Shown: piece by piece, positions 18,003-27,240 of the stretch
Position numbering within the stretch: the stretch's first letter is position 1
How the letters are laid out: each line of letters starts with the position of its first letter
NCBI RefSeq assembly: GCF_022554085.1
Contig: NZ_JAKFYR010000009.1
Location: 62,001-126,000, forward strand
Reading direction: 5' to 3'
DNA from: Rhodococcus sp. CH91
Lineage (GTDB): Bacteria > Actinomycetota > Actinomycetes > Mycobacteriales > Mycobacteriaceae
Length of the DNA: 64,000 nucleotides
Program-made: the position numbers and the translations under genes
Notes under the pieces: model-generated
Seen by the model: only the letters and a program-made list of their open reading frames with translations
Database searches by the model: none
Told to the model about the DNA's origin: nothing

Positions 18003-19138
18003 CCGACGACCAGCGCGCACTGCAAGCCGAACTGCGCAGATACTTCGCCGACCTCGTCTCGCCCCGCGAAGCCGAGATCATGCGCACCGAACGTCACGGT
18101 CCCACCTACCGCGAGGTCGTGCGCCGCATGGGCAAGGACGGATGGCTCGGCGTCGGATGGCCGGTCGAGTTCGGCGGCCGCGGATTCGGCGACGTCGAAC
18201 AACAGATCTTCGCGAACGAAGCCGTGCGAGCGGACATCCCGCTGCCGAGCGTCACGCTGCAGACCGTCGGACCGACCCTGCAGGTCTACGGGACGGACGA
18301 ACAGAAGCGGAAGTTCCTCCCCGCCATCCTGGCCGGAGAGGTCCACTTCGCGATCGGCTATTCCGAACCGGAGGCCGGGACCGACCTCGCAGCACTGCGC
18401 ACGACCGCCGTCCGCGACGGCGACCACTACATCGTCAACGGCCAGAAGATCTTCACCACCGGCGGCCACGACGCCGACTACATCTGGCTCGCCGTTCGCA
18501 CCGGTCCCGCCGACTCGCGTCATCGGGGCATCTCGGTCCTCATCGTCGACACGAAGGATCCGGGATTCACCTGGACCCCGATCATCACGTGCGACGGCGC
18601 ACACCACGTCAACGCCACCTATTACAGCGACGTGCGCGTACCGGTGGAGATGCTCGTCGGTGAGGAGAACAAGGGCTGGAAGCTCATCACCACCCAGCTC
18701 AACCACGAACGCGTCATGCTCGGGCCGGCCGGTCGCGTGGCAGGCATCTACGACCGCCTCGTCGACTGGGTACGCGCCCACGACCTGCAGGATCGACCCG
18801 AGGTGCGGCGAGCGCTCGGGGAGATCCACGCGACGTGGAGACTCAACGAACTGCTCAACTGGCAGGTCGCGGCGAGCAGCAACGACGCAGTGGACATCGC
18901 CGACGCGTCGGCGACCAAGGTCTTCGCCACCGAGCGGATCCAGCGGATCGGGCGCATCGCGGAGGAGATCGTCGGCGCCTTCGGCGATCCGGCCGACGAC
19001 GACACCGCCGAACTGCTGCGCTGGCTCGACATGATGGCCAAGCGCAACGTCGTCATCACCTTCGGCGGTGGAGTCAACGAGGTGATGCGCGAACTGATAG
19101 CAACGGCCGGTCTCGGGATGCCACGGGTGCCGCGGTGA
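17987..19138 (+). CDS. fadE29: Acyl-CoA dehydrogenase FadE29-like (ChsE2 subunit)
   Basis: ACAD of 383 aa, partner of the preceding FadE28-like chain in the heterotetrameric side-chain dehydrogenase. Features: FIDLTDDQRALQAELRRYF start, GWPVEFGGRGFGDVEQQIF, YSEPEAGTDLAALRT, the FAD-loop IVNGQKIFTTGGHDADYIWL, and the C-terminal ITFGGGVNEVMRELIATAGLGMPR. The GTG at 17987 lies inside the fadE28 coding sequence. It is followed after 14 nt by chsH2. Confidence 0.92.
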   Translation: MFIDLTDDQRALQAELRRYFADLVSPREAEIMRTERHGPTYREVVRRMGKDGWLGVGWPVEFGGRGFGDVEQQIFANEAVRADIPLPSVTLQTVGPTLQVYGTDEQKRKFLPAILAGEVHFAIGYSEPEAGTDLAALRTTAVRDGDHYIVNGQKIFTTGGHDADYIWLAVRTGPADSRHRGISVLIVDTKDPGFTWTPIITCDGAHHVNATYYSDVRVPVEMLVGEENKGWKLITTQLNHERVMLGPAGRVAGIYDRLVDWVRAHDLQDRPEVRRALGEIHATWRLNELLNWQVAASSNDAVDIADASATKVFATERIQRIGRIAEEIVGAFGDPADDDTAELLRWLDMMAKRNVVITFGGGVNEVMRELIATAGLGMPRVPR

Positions 19139-19152
19139 CACAGGAGAATTCG

Positions 19153-20136
19153 ATGAGCACCCCCGAGGAGATCCTCCGGGCGGCCGACCGGGTCCGGAGC
19201 GACGGCTCGTCCGCACCCCGGCCCGGCCGCGACCCGGTGAACCTGCCGATGATCCGCAACTGGCTCGAGGCGATCGGCGACGACAATCCGATCTACACCG
19301 ACGAATCCGCGGCGATCGCCGCGGGCCACGGCGGGCTCGTCGCCCCGCCTGCCATGGCGCAGGTGTGGACGATGCGCGGTCTCGGCGCCGAACGCGAGAA
19401 GGACGATCCGCTCGGGCGGATGACGCAGATCCTCGACGACGCCGGATTCACCTCCGTGGTGGCTACCAACTGCGACCAGATCTACCATCGCTACCTCCGC
19501 CACGGCGAGGAGGTGACGATCGAGTCCACGCTCGAGGACGTCGTGGGCCCGAAGAAGACCGGACTCGGAGAGGGGTGGTTCTTCACCACCCGCAACCTGT
19601 GGAAGGTCGGCGACGAGGTCGTCGCCGAAATGCTCTTCCGCATACTGAAGTTCGCCCCGCCGGCGAAGACGGATGCCGCACCCGTCGCAGCGGTACCCGA
19701 CGATCTCGACCCCGCTCGGCTGCTCCGCCCGTCCGTGTCGCACGACACGCAGTTCTTCTGGGACGGCGTGGCAGCGCACGAACTGCGCATCCAGCGGCGG
19801 CCCGACGGCACCGTGCAGCATCCGCCGGTTCCGGCGATATGGCTCGACAAGTCCGAGACGACCGACTACGTCGTGTCCTCCGGCCGTGGAAGGGTGTTCA
19901 GCTTCGTCGTCCACCACGCCCCGAAGGTGCCGGGTCGGCGGGTGCCTTTCGTCGTCGCTCTCGTGGAACTCGACGAAGGTGTGCGGATGCTCGGCGAACT
20001 ACGGGATGTCGACCCGGCCGACGTGCACATCGGGATGCCGGTGGAAGCGACCTATCTCGATTTCCCCGGCGACGACGAGACGGGTGGACAGCCGTGGACC
20101 CTGTATGCGTGGACACCCGTCGAGGAGGACGTGTGA
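19153..20136 (+). CDS. chsH2: MaoC/DUF35 bifunctional enoyl-CoA hydratase subunit ChsH2
   Basis: Protein of 327 aa, orthologous in order and architecture to Rv3542c. The N-terminal about 170 residues are a MaoC/hot-dog fold (LPMIRNWLEAIGDDNPIYTD, GLVAPPAMAQVWTM) that pairs with ChsH1 to hydrate the steroid enoyl-CoA. The C-terminal about 130 residues are a DUF35/OB-fold module (TQFFWDGVAAHELRIQRRPDG, GRVFSFVVHHAP) that in known systems docks onto Ltp2 for the aldol cleavage. No zinc-ribbon cysteines are seen in the DUF35 part. ATG at 19153 with AGGAG 7 nt upstream. Overlaps chsH1 by 4 nt. Confidence 0.92.
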   Translation: MSTPEEILRAADRVRSDGSSAPRPGRDPVNLPMIRNWLEAIGDDNPIYTDESAAIAAGHGGLVAPPAMAQVWTMRGLGAEREKDDPLGRMTQILDDAGFTSVVATNCDQIYHRYLRHGEEVTIESTLEDVVGPKKTGLGEGWFFTTRNLWKVGDEVVAEMLFRILKFAPPAKTDAAPVAAVPDDLDPARLLRPSVSHDTQFFWDGVAAHELRIQRRPDGTVQHPPVPAIWLDKSETTDYVVSSGRGRVFSFVVHHAPKVPGRRVPFVVALVELDEGVRMLGELRDVDPADVHIGMPVEATYLDFPGDDETGGQPWTLYAWTPVEEDV

Positions 20137-20537
20137 GTGCCCCGACCGTTTCAGCGGGTGAGAAGCTGCCGTCCCTGTCGATCCACGGAGACCCGACCTT
20201 CATCGTGTCGACGGCTCTGGCCACGCGCGACTTCCAGGACGTGCACCACGACCGCGACAAGGCACAGCAACGCGGCTCGAAGGACATCTTCGTCAACATC
20301 CTCACCGACACGGGTCTCGTGCAGCGTTATGTCACCGACTGGGCAGGCCCGCGAGCAGTGGTGAAGTCGATCTCGCTGAGACTGGGTGTGCCCTGGCACG
20401 CCTACGACACCCTGACCCTGACCGGAACCGTCACCTCCGTGGACGACGGACTGGTCACCGTCGACATCACCGGCACCAACAGCTTGGGCAAACACATCAC
20501 GGCCGTAGCCACTTTCGTGATCGGAGGCGTCGCATGA
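20133..20537 (+). CDS. chsH1: MaoC-like enoyl-CoA hydratase subunit ChsH1
   Basis: Single hot-dog protein of 134 aa, matching Rv3541c in size and position. FQDVHHDRDKAQQRGSKDIFVNILTDTGLVQRYVTDW carries the hydratase-2 type Asp/His pair (near residues 29-33). It supplies the catalytic half of the ChsH1-ChsH2 hydratase. GTG start at 20133 overlaps the chsH2 stop (GTGA), and its own stop overlaps the ltp2 ATG, so the three genes are translationally coupled. Confidence 0.92.
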   Translation: MSAPTVSAGEKLPSLSIHGDPTFIVSTALATRDFQDVHHDRDKAQQRGSKDIFVNILTDTGLVQRYVTDWAGPRAVVKSISLRLGVPWHAYDTLTLTGTVTSVDDGLVTVDITGTNSLGKHITAVATFVIGGVA

Positions 20538-21703
20538 CCGGACTGTCGGGTGCGGCGGCGATCGCCGGCATCGGCGCGACGGACTTCTCGAAGGATTCCG
20601 GGCGCAGCGAACTACGGCTCGCCGCCGAGGCGGTGCGCTCCGCCCTCGACGACGCGGGACTGACCCCGGCCGACGTCGACGGCCTGGTGTCGTTCACGAT
20701 GGACACCAACACCGAAGTGGCCGTGGCTCGTTCGGTGGGTATTCCCGAGCTGAAGTTCTTCTCCCGCATCCATTACGGGGGCGGTGCGGCATGTGCGACG
20801 GTGCAGCAGGCGGCGATGGCCGTCGCGACGGGTGTGGCGGACGTCGTCGTCGCATACCGGGCGTTCAACGAGCGTTCCGGATCCCGCTTCGGTCAGGTGA
20901 ACACCGCACTTGCCGCGCAGGTGAATTCGTCCGGGACGGACAACTCCTTCTCCTATCCGCACGGATTGAGCACCCCCGCCTCGTTCGTGGCGATGGTGGC
21001 TCAGCGCTACATGCACGTCTCGGGTGCGACGAGCGCCGATTTCGGAGCCGTCGCCGTGGCCGACCGGGCCCACGCAGCGACCAATCCCCGGGCCTTCTTC
21101 TACGGCAAGCCGATCACCCTCGAGGACCACCAGAACTCGCGCTGGATCGCCGAACCGCTGCACCTGCTCGACTGCTGCCAGGAATCGGACGGCGGTGTGG
21201 CGCTCGTCGTCACGAGCGCCGAACGAGCGAAGGACCTGAAGCAGACCCCTGCGGTGATCGCGGCGGCCGCACAGGGGAGCGGGCCGGACCAGTACATCAT
21301 GACGAGCTACTACCGGGACGGGCTCACGGGTCTGCCCGAGATGGGCATCGTCGGCGATCAGCTGTGGAAACAGGCGGGAATAGGTCCGCAGGACATCGCG
21401 ACGGCCGTGCTCTACGACCACTTCACCCCGTACGTGCTCATGCAACTCGAAGAACTCGGGTTCTGCGGGCGGGGTGAAGCCAAGGATTTCGTCGCGGACG
21501 GCATCCGGCTCGGCGGGCGGCTACCGATCAACACCCACGGAGGGCAGCTCGGCGAGGCCTACATCCACGGGATGAACGGCATCGCCGAAGGGGTCCGGCA
21601 GATCCGCGGTACCGCGGTCAACCAGGTCGACGGCGCCGAACACGTCCTCGTCACCGCCGGAACCGGTGTTCCGACCTCGGGACTGGTGCTGTTGCGTTCC
21701 TGA
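20534..21703 (+). CDS. ltp2: Thiolase-fold steroid side-chain aldolase Ltp2
   Basis: Non-decarboxylating thiolase-fold protein of 389 aa, orthologous in order and length to Rv3540c Ltp2. With the DUF35 domain of ChsH2 it performs the retro-aldol cleavage that releases propionyl-CoA and leaves the 17-keto steroid. Motifs: AAIAGIGATDFSKDSGRSE start, LHLLDCCQESDGGVALVVTSAERA in the core, and the C-terminal NTHGGQLGEAYIHGMNGIAEGVRQIRG. ATG at 20534 overlaps chsH1. Last gene of the igr-like operon; a 71-nt gap follows. Confidence 0.93.
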   Translation: MTGLSGAAAIAGIGATDFSKDSGRSELRLAAEAVRSALDDAGLTPADVDGLVSFTMDTNTEVAVARSVGIPELKFFSRIHYGGGAACATVQQAAMAVATGVADVVVAYRAFNERSGSRFGQVNTALAAQVNSSGTDNSFSYPHGLSTPASFVAMVAQRYMHVSGATSADFGAVAVADRAHAATNPRAFFYGKPITLEDHQNSRWIAEPLHLLDCCQESDGGVALVVTSAERAKDLKQTPAVIAAAAQGSGPDQYIMTSYYRDGLTGLPEMGIVGDQLWKQAGIGPQDIATAVLYDHFTPYVLMQLEELGFCGRGEAKDFVADGIRLGGRLPINTHGGQLGEAYIHGMNGIAEGVRQIRGTAVNQVDGAEHVLVTAGTGVPTSGLVLLRS

Positions 21704-21774
21704 CACGGAACAGGATCCACGCCGATCAGCCTAGGATGTACACACGATCCGGCGCGATCCACGTGGAGGAAGCC

Positions 21775-23181
21775 ATGTCGGACAAGAACGGACATGCGGG
21801 ACATCCGACGCGTGAGCAGCGGGTACAGAACGGTCTCGCCGCTCGGCACGCCGCCCCGCTCGCATCGCTCGCCGACCTCGCGGAATCGTCCCGGGATCCG
21901 ATCGCGCTGCTCGAGAGCCAGGCGCGGACCCGCATCCCCCAGCTCGTCCCGGTCCGCTACGGACGCATGGCGGAGTCGGCCTTCGCGTTCTACCGCGGCA
22001 GTGCCCTGGTGATGGCGGACGATCTGTCGCGTACCCCGAGCAGCGGTCTGTACACGCGGCTGTGCGGTGATGCCCACGCGAGCAATTTCGGTCTGTTCGC
22101 GACGCCGGAACGCCGGACGGCCTTCGACGTCGACGACTTCGACGAGACCTACCCGGGCCCCTTCGATTGGGACGTCCGGCGTCTCGTCGCGAGCCTCGAG
22201 ATCGCAGGACGGGACAACGGGTTCACGGTGAAGGAACGCCGGCGGATCACGAAATCCTGCGCCGCGGAGTACCGCGAGACCATGTGCAGGCAAGCGGAAC
22301 TCGGAAATCTCGCCGTGTGGTACTCCCGTATCGATCCCACCGTCGAATTGTCGGAAGTGATGGACCGGCCCGACGAGAAGATGGTGAAACGTACCCGGAA
22401 GGCACTCGCCAAGGCGTCACGGCGCAACCATCTCCAGGCACTGGACAAACTCACCACCCTCGTCGACGGCCGACGGCGGATCGTCAGCGACCCTCCGTTG
22501 ATCGTGCCGCTCGAAGAGGTCTTCGCCGATCTCGACGCCGACGCGATCTACGACGAACTATGTCACCGCATCCGTTCGTATCGCGCCACTCTCCAGTGGG
22601 ATCGGCGCCTGCTTCTCGAAGAGTTCGAGCTCGTGCAGGCGGCGCGGAAGGTGGTGGGCGTGGGAAGCGTGGGCACGAGGGTGTGGATTCTCCTGTTGCG
22701 CGGAGCGGATGACGACGATCCGCTGTTCATCCAGGCGAAGGAAGCGCAGCGTTCCGTGCTGTCGTTCTACCTCGACGGGCCCACCTACGAGAACGAGGGC
22801 GAGCGCGTCGTGAACGGCCAGCGACTCATGCAGTCGGCCAGCGACATCTTCCTCGGATGGCAGCAGGGGCCGGGTGCCGACGGCGTGCAACGCGATTTCT
22901 ACATGCGTCAGCTGCGCGACGGCAAGGGCTCCGCCGTGATCGAGGAGATGGTGCCCGAAGGCATGAAGCTGTACGGCCGGTTGTGTGCACGGGTCCTCGC
23001 CTTCGGTCACGCGAGGGGAGGGGATCGCGTCGCGCTCGCGGCCTATCTCGGATCGAGCGAGGAGTTCGACGATGCGCTCGCATCTTTCGCAGTGGCGTAC
23101 GCGGACCGGAACGAGCGAGACCTGCAGGCACTGCGCGAGGCGGTGGACCAGGGGCGGGTGAAGGTGCGGACAGGACTGTGA
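21775..23181 (+). CDS. DUF2252 family protein
   Basis: Protein of 468 aa with the DUF2252 core: PVRYGRMAESAFAFYRGSALVMADDL, LYTRLCGDAHASNFGLFATPERRTAFDVDDFDET and PFDWDVRRLVASLEIAGR. The fold resembles aminoglycoside-phosphotransferase/kinase-like proteins (the GDAHxxNF and DVDDFDE motifs mimic a catalytic loop and metal-binding Asp), but no biochemical function is established. ATG at 21775 with GGAGGA 5 nt upstream is preferred over an upstream ATG at 21736. Stands alone between the igr-like operon and a small membrane protein. Confidence 0.85.
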   Translation: MSDKNGHAGHPTREQRVQNGLAARHAAPLASLADLAESSRDPIALLESQARTRIPQLVPVRYGRMAESAFAFYRGSALVMADDLSRTPSSGLYTRLCGDAHASNFGLFATPERRTAFDVDDFDETYPGPFDWDVRRLVASLEIAGRDNGFTVKERRRITKSCAAEYRETMCRQAELGNLAVWYSRIDPTVELSEVMDRPDEKMVKRTRKALAKASRRNHLQALDKLTTLVDGRRRIVSDPPLIVPLEEVFADLDADAIYDELCHRIRSYRATLQWDRRLLLEEFELVQAARKVVGVGSVGTRVWILLLRGADDDDPLFIQAKEAQRSVLSFYLDGPTYENEGERVVNGQRLMQSASDIFLGWQQGPGADGVQRDFYMRQLRDGKGSAVIEEMVPEGMKLYGRLCARVLAFGHARGGDRVALAAYLGSSEEFDDALASFAVAYADRNERDLQALREAVDQGRVKVRTGL

Positions 23182-23282
23182 GGGGCGGCGTTCGTAGCCA
23201 ACCTTTTCTGCGGAAATCGAGTACCGGCGAAGACTTTCCCCCGCATACTTGCGGCGTCATCCACTTCGTGAAAGGGATCGAT

Positions 23283-23708
23283 ATGTCCGAAGATGTGCGT
23301 GCGCACCGGGCGACCGGTGAGGTCCGTCAGGGATTCGCAGCCGGTGCTTCTTTCGGCGCGGCAATCATTCTGATCACCCTGGGCATCCTGTCGTTGCTCC
23401 AGGGCATCGCGGCGGTCACCGAGGACGAGGTGTTCGTCCGCGGCCTGGACTACGTCTACAAGTTCGACTTCACCACCTGGGGCTGGATCCACATCGTCAT
23501 CGGTGTGCTCGTCATCCTCACAGGCCTCGCGCTCTTCAGCGGAGCCACCTGGGCGCGGGTGACGGCGATCATCCTCGCGGCACTGTCGATCGTCGCGAAC
23601 TTCCTCTGGCTGCCCTACTACCCGTGGTGGTCGATCCTCATCATCGCGCTCGACGTGATCGTCATCTGGGCGATCGCGACCTGGAATCCGCGTGTCCCCA
23701 CCCTCTGA
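23283..23708 (+). CDS. Small four-helix membrane protein (DUF7144-like)
   Basis: Protein of 141 aa with four hydrophobic helices (around 23-45, 68-88, 93-112, 116-135) after a polar N-terminus. The motif GWIHIVIGVLVILTGLALFSGATWAR and NFLWLPYYPWWSILIIALDVIVIWAI recur in actinobacterial proteins of unknown function. ATG start with AAAGGGA upstream. The product is presumably in the cytoplasmic membrane; no function is known. Confidence 0.82.
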   Translation: MSEDVRAHRATGEVRQGFAAGASFGAAIILITLGILSLLQGIAAVTEDEVFVRGLDYVYKFDFTTWGWIHIVIGVLVILTGLALFSGATWARVTAIILAALSIVANFLWLPYYPWWSILIIALDVIVIWAIATWNPRVPTL

Positions 23709-23711
23709 TCT

Positions 23712-23747
23712 CGTCCCGGGCATCGGGCACGTCCGGTGTCCGGGACG
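23712..23747 (+). terminator. Hairpin after the small membrane-protein gene
   Basis: Stem of 11 bp with one mismatch (CGTCCCGGGCA against TGTCCGGGACG) starting 4 nt after the stop codon, separating this gene from the downstream SDR. Confidence 0.5.
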
Positions 23748-23811
23748 GCGAGGGGGGCCTCACGGTACGACACGGTACAAGTGAGGTAACCACGCGGACG
23801 GAAGGGCAGTC

Positions 23812-24648
23812 ATGAGCAGTTTCGAGGGCAGGGTCGCATTCGTGACGGGGGCAGCGCGCGGTCAGGGACGCTCGCACGCCGTCGCATTCGCCGACGCGGG
23901 AGCGGATCTGGTCGTCTGCGATCGGTGTGCCGATTCGCCCGTGGTGGGATATCCGCTCGCCACGGAAGAAGATCTGGCGGAGACCGTGCGCCTCGTCGAG
24001 GCCACCGGCCGCCGGGTCGTTTCGGCGACGCTCGACACCGCCGACCGGTCCGCGGTCGAGGGCCTGGTCGCCCGCGCTCACGAGGAACTGGGCCGAATCG
24101 ACATCGCGGTCGCCAATGCCGGGGTGTCGGTCGCGGCACCGGTCCAGCTCATGCCTCAGGCGATGTGGGACGAAGCGATCTCGTCCAACCTCACGGGTGT
24201 CTTCAACACCATCGCCGCGGTGGCCCCCGGAATGATCGAGCGGGGTTACGGACGGATCGTCACGGTCTCGTCCATGCTCGGCCGGGCGGGGAACACCAAC
24301 ATGGCCGCCTATGCGGCGTCGAAGTGGGGCGTGATCGGCCTGACCAAGAGCGCGGCACTCGATCTCGCCCAGAACGGGATCACCGTCAACGCCGTCGCCC
24401 CGGGCAACATCTCCACGCCGATGATCCACAACGACGCGCTCTACGGGATGCTCCGCCCGGACCTCGAACACCCGACCGCCGACGACGTCGCGCCCGTGTT
24501 CGCATCCCTGCACGCGCAACCGGTCCCGTGGCTCGAACCCGCCGAGATCACCCGGGCCGTCCTCTTCTTCGCAGACGAGGCCTCCGCGCACATCTCCGGC
24601 ACCGTGCTGCCGATCGATGCCGGCAATGCCGCTCGCGTGACGGGCTGA
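23812..24648 (+). CDS. Mycofactocin-type SDR oxidoreductase
   Basis: Short-chain dehydrogenase of 278 aa. The nucleotide motif TGAARGQGRSHA (about 12-23) followed by the family-specific insert VVCDRCADSPVVGYPLATEEDLAETVRLVE, NAGVS, and catalytic Ser-Tyr-Lys (VSSMLG, YAASKWG) match the mycofactocin-coupled SDR subfamily, which holds NAD(H) tightly and passes electrons to the peptide cofactor mycofactocin. Members include alcohol, carveol and probably hydroxysteroid dehydrogenases. The maturation genes are not in this window. In a steroid locus a hydroxysteroid substrate is plausible but unproven. Confidence 0.83.
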   Translation: MSSFEGRVAFVTGAARGQGRSHAVAFADAGADLVVCDRCADSPVVGYPLATEEDLAETVRLVEATGRRVVSATLDTADRSAVEGLVARAHEELGRIDIAVANAGVSVAAPVQLMPQAMWDEAISSNLTGVFNTIAAVAPGMIERGYGRIVTVSSMLGRAGNTNMAAYAASKWGVIGLTKSAALDLAQNGITVNAVAPGNISTPMIHNDALYGMLRPDLEHPTADDVAPVFASLHAQPVPWLEPAEITRAVLFFADEASAHISGTVLPIDAGNAARVTG

Positions 24649-24776
24649 GCACTCCGCCCGGGCTCCGGCGCCGGTGTGATCGCCCGGAGCCGGTGTCGGC
24701 GCGATGAAAAAACCTGTCGAATCGTGTCGGTCTCTTCGTGCACACTGTGCTAGCCACCACAGTCAGGGAGAAACTC

Positions 24777-25754
24777 ATGGCCGATGCCATAGTTGCAGAA
24801 GGACTGATCAAGACATACGGGCAGGTCAAAGCACTCGACGGAGTCGATCTGCGGGTTCCGGAAGGCACTGTCACCGCCCTGCTCGGTCCCAACGGGGCCG
24901 GCAAGACGACGACGGTGCGGGTCCTGACCACGCTGCTCGTTCCGGACGCCGGTCGCGCCGAAGTGGCGGGATACGACGTGTTCACCGAGGCGCGGGCGCT
25001 CCGTTCCCACATCGGCGCGTCGGGGCAGTACGCCGCGGTCGACGAATACCTCACGGGGTTCGAGAACCTCGAGATGGTCGGCCGCTTGTACCACCTCGGC
25101 ATCAAACGAAGTCGCCGGCGGGCGCGGGAACTGCTCGAGCAGTTCGACCTCGAGGAGGCCGGTGATCGCCCGGTCAAAGGCTATTCCGGAGGTATGCGGC
25201 GCCGGCTCGATCTCGCGGGTGCTCTCGTCGCCGAGCCTCCGGTGCTGTTCCTCGACGAGCCCACCACAGGCCTCGATCCGCGCGCGCGGCTCGGGTTGTG
25301 GGAGGTCATCGACACGCTGGTGCAGCGCGGAACCACGCTGCTGCTGACCACTCAGTACATGGAGGAAGCCGAACGTCTCGCCGACGACATCGCGGTGATC
25401 GATCGAGGCAAGGTGATCGCCCGCGGTACCTCCGACGAGCTCAAGAGCCTCGTCGGCGGGGAACGGATCGAGCTGGGTGTGCCCGAGATCGATCACCGCG
25501 ATCGGGCGATCTGCGAACTCGAGGCCCTCGCGTCGGGTGAGATCCGGGTCGAGCGCAGTACCGGCCGGATCACCGTGCCGGTCAGTGGGGATTCCGGTGG
25601 GGGAGCCGACGGTCTCGTGACGGTACTGGGCAAGCTGTCGGCCGCCGGTATCCGGGTGTCCGACGTGGCTCTGCGGAAACCGACGCTGGACGACGTGTTC
25701 CTCACCCTCACGGGGCGAGGGGCGGACGAGAAGATCGAGGAGGCGGTGTCGTGA
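24777..25754 (+). CDS. DrrA-like ABC exporter ATP-binding protein
   Basis: ABC ATPase of 325 aa of the daunorubicin-resistance type. Walker A GPNGAGKTTTV near residue 38, signature YSGGMRRRLDLAGAL, Walker B VLFLDEPTTGLDP, switch region LLTTQYMEEAERLADDIAVID, and the DrrA-type C-terminal domain after residue 220 ending in LRKPTLDDVFLTLTG. ATG at 24777 with AGGGAG 6 nt upstream. Overlaps its permease by 4 nt. Exports a hydrophobic compound or lipid; the substrate is unknown. Confidence 0.88.
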   Translation: MADAIVAEGLIKTYGQVKALDGVDLRVPEGTVTALLGPNGAGKTTTVRVLTTLLVPDAGRAEVAGYDVFTEARALRSHIGASGQYAAVDEYLTGFENLEMVGRLYHLGIKRSRRRARELLEQFDLEEAGDRPVKGYSGGMRRRLDLAGALVAEPPVLFLDEPTTGLDPRARLGLWEVIDTLVQRGTTLLLTTQYMEEAERLADDIAVIDRGKVIARGTSDELKSLVGGERIELGVPEIDHRDRAICELEALASGEIRVERSTGRITVPVSGDSGGGADGLVTVLGKLSAAGIRVSDVALRKPTLDDVFLTLTGRGADEKIEEAVS

Positions 25755-26554
25755 ACACGCTCGAGATGGTCGCATCCGACGGCCTCACCATCGCCAAGCG
25801 CAACATGATCAAGATCAAGCGTGTACCCGATCTGCTCGTGTTCACGACCCTGTCGCCGATCATGTTCGTGCTGCTGTTCGCCTACGTGTTCGGTAGTGCG
25901 ATCGAGGTTCCCGGCGTGTCGTACCGGGAGTTCCTCATTGCCGGCATCTTCACCCAGACGGTCATCTTCGGATCGACGTGGACGGGCCTGGGCATGGTCG
26001 AGGATCTCCAGAAGGGCATCATCGACCGGTTCCGGTCACTGCCCATGGCGCCGTCCGCCGTGCTCATCGGCCGTACCACCACGGACGTGCTGATCAATGT
26101 GGTCAGTCTCGTGGTGATGTCGTTGACCGGCCTCGTCGTGGGCTGGCGGATCCACAGTTCGCTGGGGGAAGCCCTCGCGGGTTATCTGCTTCTCCTCCTG
26201 TTCGCCTATGCACTGTCCTGGGTGATGGCGGTGGTGGGTATGTGGATCCGCACACCGGAAGTGTTCAACAACGCGAGTTTCATGGTGATCTTCCCGCTGT
26301 CGTTCATCGCGAACACCTTCGTCGATCCGTCGTCGATGCCGCCGGTGCTGCGCACCATCGCCGAATGGAATCCCATGTCGGCGCTGACGCAGGCGGTACG
26401 CGAGTTGTTCGGCAACACCAACCCCATGGTGCCGCCACCGGATGTGTGGCCGCTGCAGAATCCGGTCCTCGCGTCGCTGTTGTGGACGGCACTCATGCTG
26501 ATCATCTTCGTGCCGTTCGCGATTCACAGATATCAGAAGGCCGTCAGCCGCTGA
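25751..26554 (+). CDS. DrrB-like ABC-2 exporter permease
   Basis: ABC-2 membrane protein of 267 aa with six predicted helices: FTTLSPIMFVLLFAYVFGSA, EFLIAGIFTQTVIFGS, VLINVVSLVVMSLTGLVVG, LAGYLLLLLFAYALSWVMAVVG and others. The pattern PLSFIANTFVDPSSMPPVLRTIAEWNPMSALTQAVRELFG is typical of DrrB permeases. Starts with GTG overlapping the ATPase stop; the pair forms one exporter. Confidence 0.88.
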   Translation: MNTLEMVASDGLTIAKRNMIKIKRVPDLLVFTTLSPIMFVLLFAYVFGSAIEVPGVSYREFLIAGIFTQTVIFGSTWTGLGMVEDLQKGIIDRFRSLPMAPSAVLIGRTTTDVLINVVSLVVMSLTGLVVGWRIHSSLGEALAGYLLLLLFAYALSWVMAVVGMWIRTPEVFNNASFMVIFPLSFIANTFVDPSSMPPVLRTIAEWNPMSALTQAVRELFGNTNPMVPPPDVWPLQNPVLASLLWTALMLIIFVPFAIHRYQKAVSR

Positions 26555-26564
26555 TGGGTGGCGC

Positions 26565-27179
26565 TCATCCCGGATAGGGCGGGTAGCGCCGTTCCCGCAG
26601 CAGCTTCGCCAGGTGGACCGCATTGCGGGCGACCGATCCGGTGGTCGAGCGCACCGCTTCGGGGATCTCCTCGAGGTCCTTGAAGTCGGTGCCCGACATC
26701 GCCTCCCCGTTCCAGTAGGTCGACCCCTGGGCGGGGACGGTGAAACCGATGTCGTTGAGGCTCTGGAACAGATCGGCGACGATCTTGTGCGCACCGTCCT
26801 CGTTCCCGACCACGGCGGCGATTCCGACCTTGCCCACCATGCGCGGCCGGTTCTCGTCGTCGGTGTTCGACAGTTCGGCGTCGAGTCGCTCGAGAACCCG
26901 CTGGGCGACGCTCGACATGTGTCCCACCCAGGTCGGTGTGGCCACGAGGAGGATGTCGGCCGCGGCGATCCGTTCGACGATGTCCGGCCACTGATCCCCA
27001 TCGCCCATATCGGCCTCCACACCGGGCCTGACGTCGAAATCGACGACTCGGACGGTGTCGGCGCTCACGTCGTGTTCCGACAGGGCCTCGAGCACGTGGG
27101 CAACCATCTTGTCGGTGCTGGACTCGGCGGGAGACGGCTTGAGAGTGCAGTTGAGCGCGACGGCATGCAGTGCGGTCAT
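26565..27179 (-). CDS. NAD(P)H-dependent FMN reductase / flavodoxin-like protein
   Basis: Flavodoxin-fold protein of 204 aa. The phosphate-binding loop NCTLKPSPAESSTDKMV (about 9-25) and ATPTWVGHMSSVAQRVLERLD (about 79-100), followed by GKVGIAAVVGNEDGAHKIV, are typical of the NADPH-dependent FMN reductase / WrbA-like family. Convergent with the exporter genes (10-nt gap). Could supply reduced flavin or act as a quinone reductase; not assigned to a pathway. Confidence 0.78.
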   Translation of the reverse strand: MTALHAVALNCTLKPSPAESSTDKMVAHVLEALSEHDVSADTVRVVDFDVRPGVEADMGDGDQWPDIVERIAAADILLVATPTWVGHMSSVAQRVLERLDAELSNTDDENRPRMVGKVGIAAVVGNEDGAHKIVADLFQSLNDIGFTVPAQGSTYWNGEAMSGTDFKDLEEIPEAVRSTTGSVARNAVHLAKLLRERRYPPYPG

Positions 27180-27240
27180 GTCGTGGGGGTACCCGAGCTC
27201 CGGGGCTGCACACCTGCGTCCCCGGAGCGTATGGGTGAAG

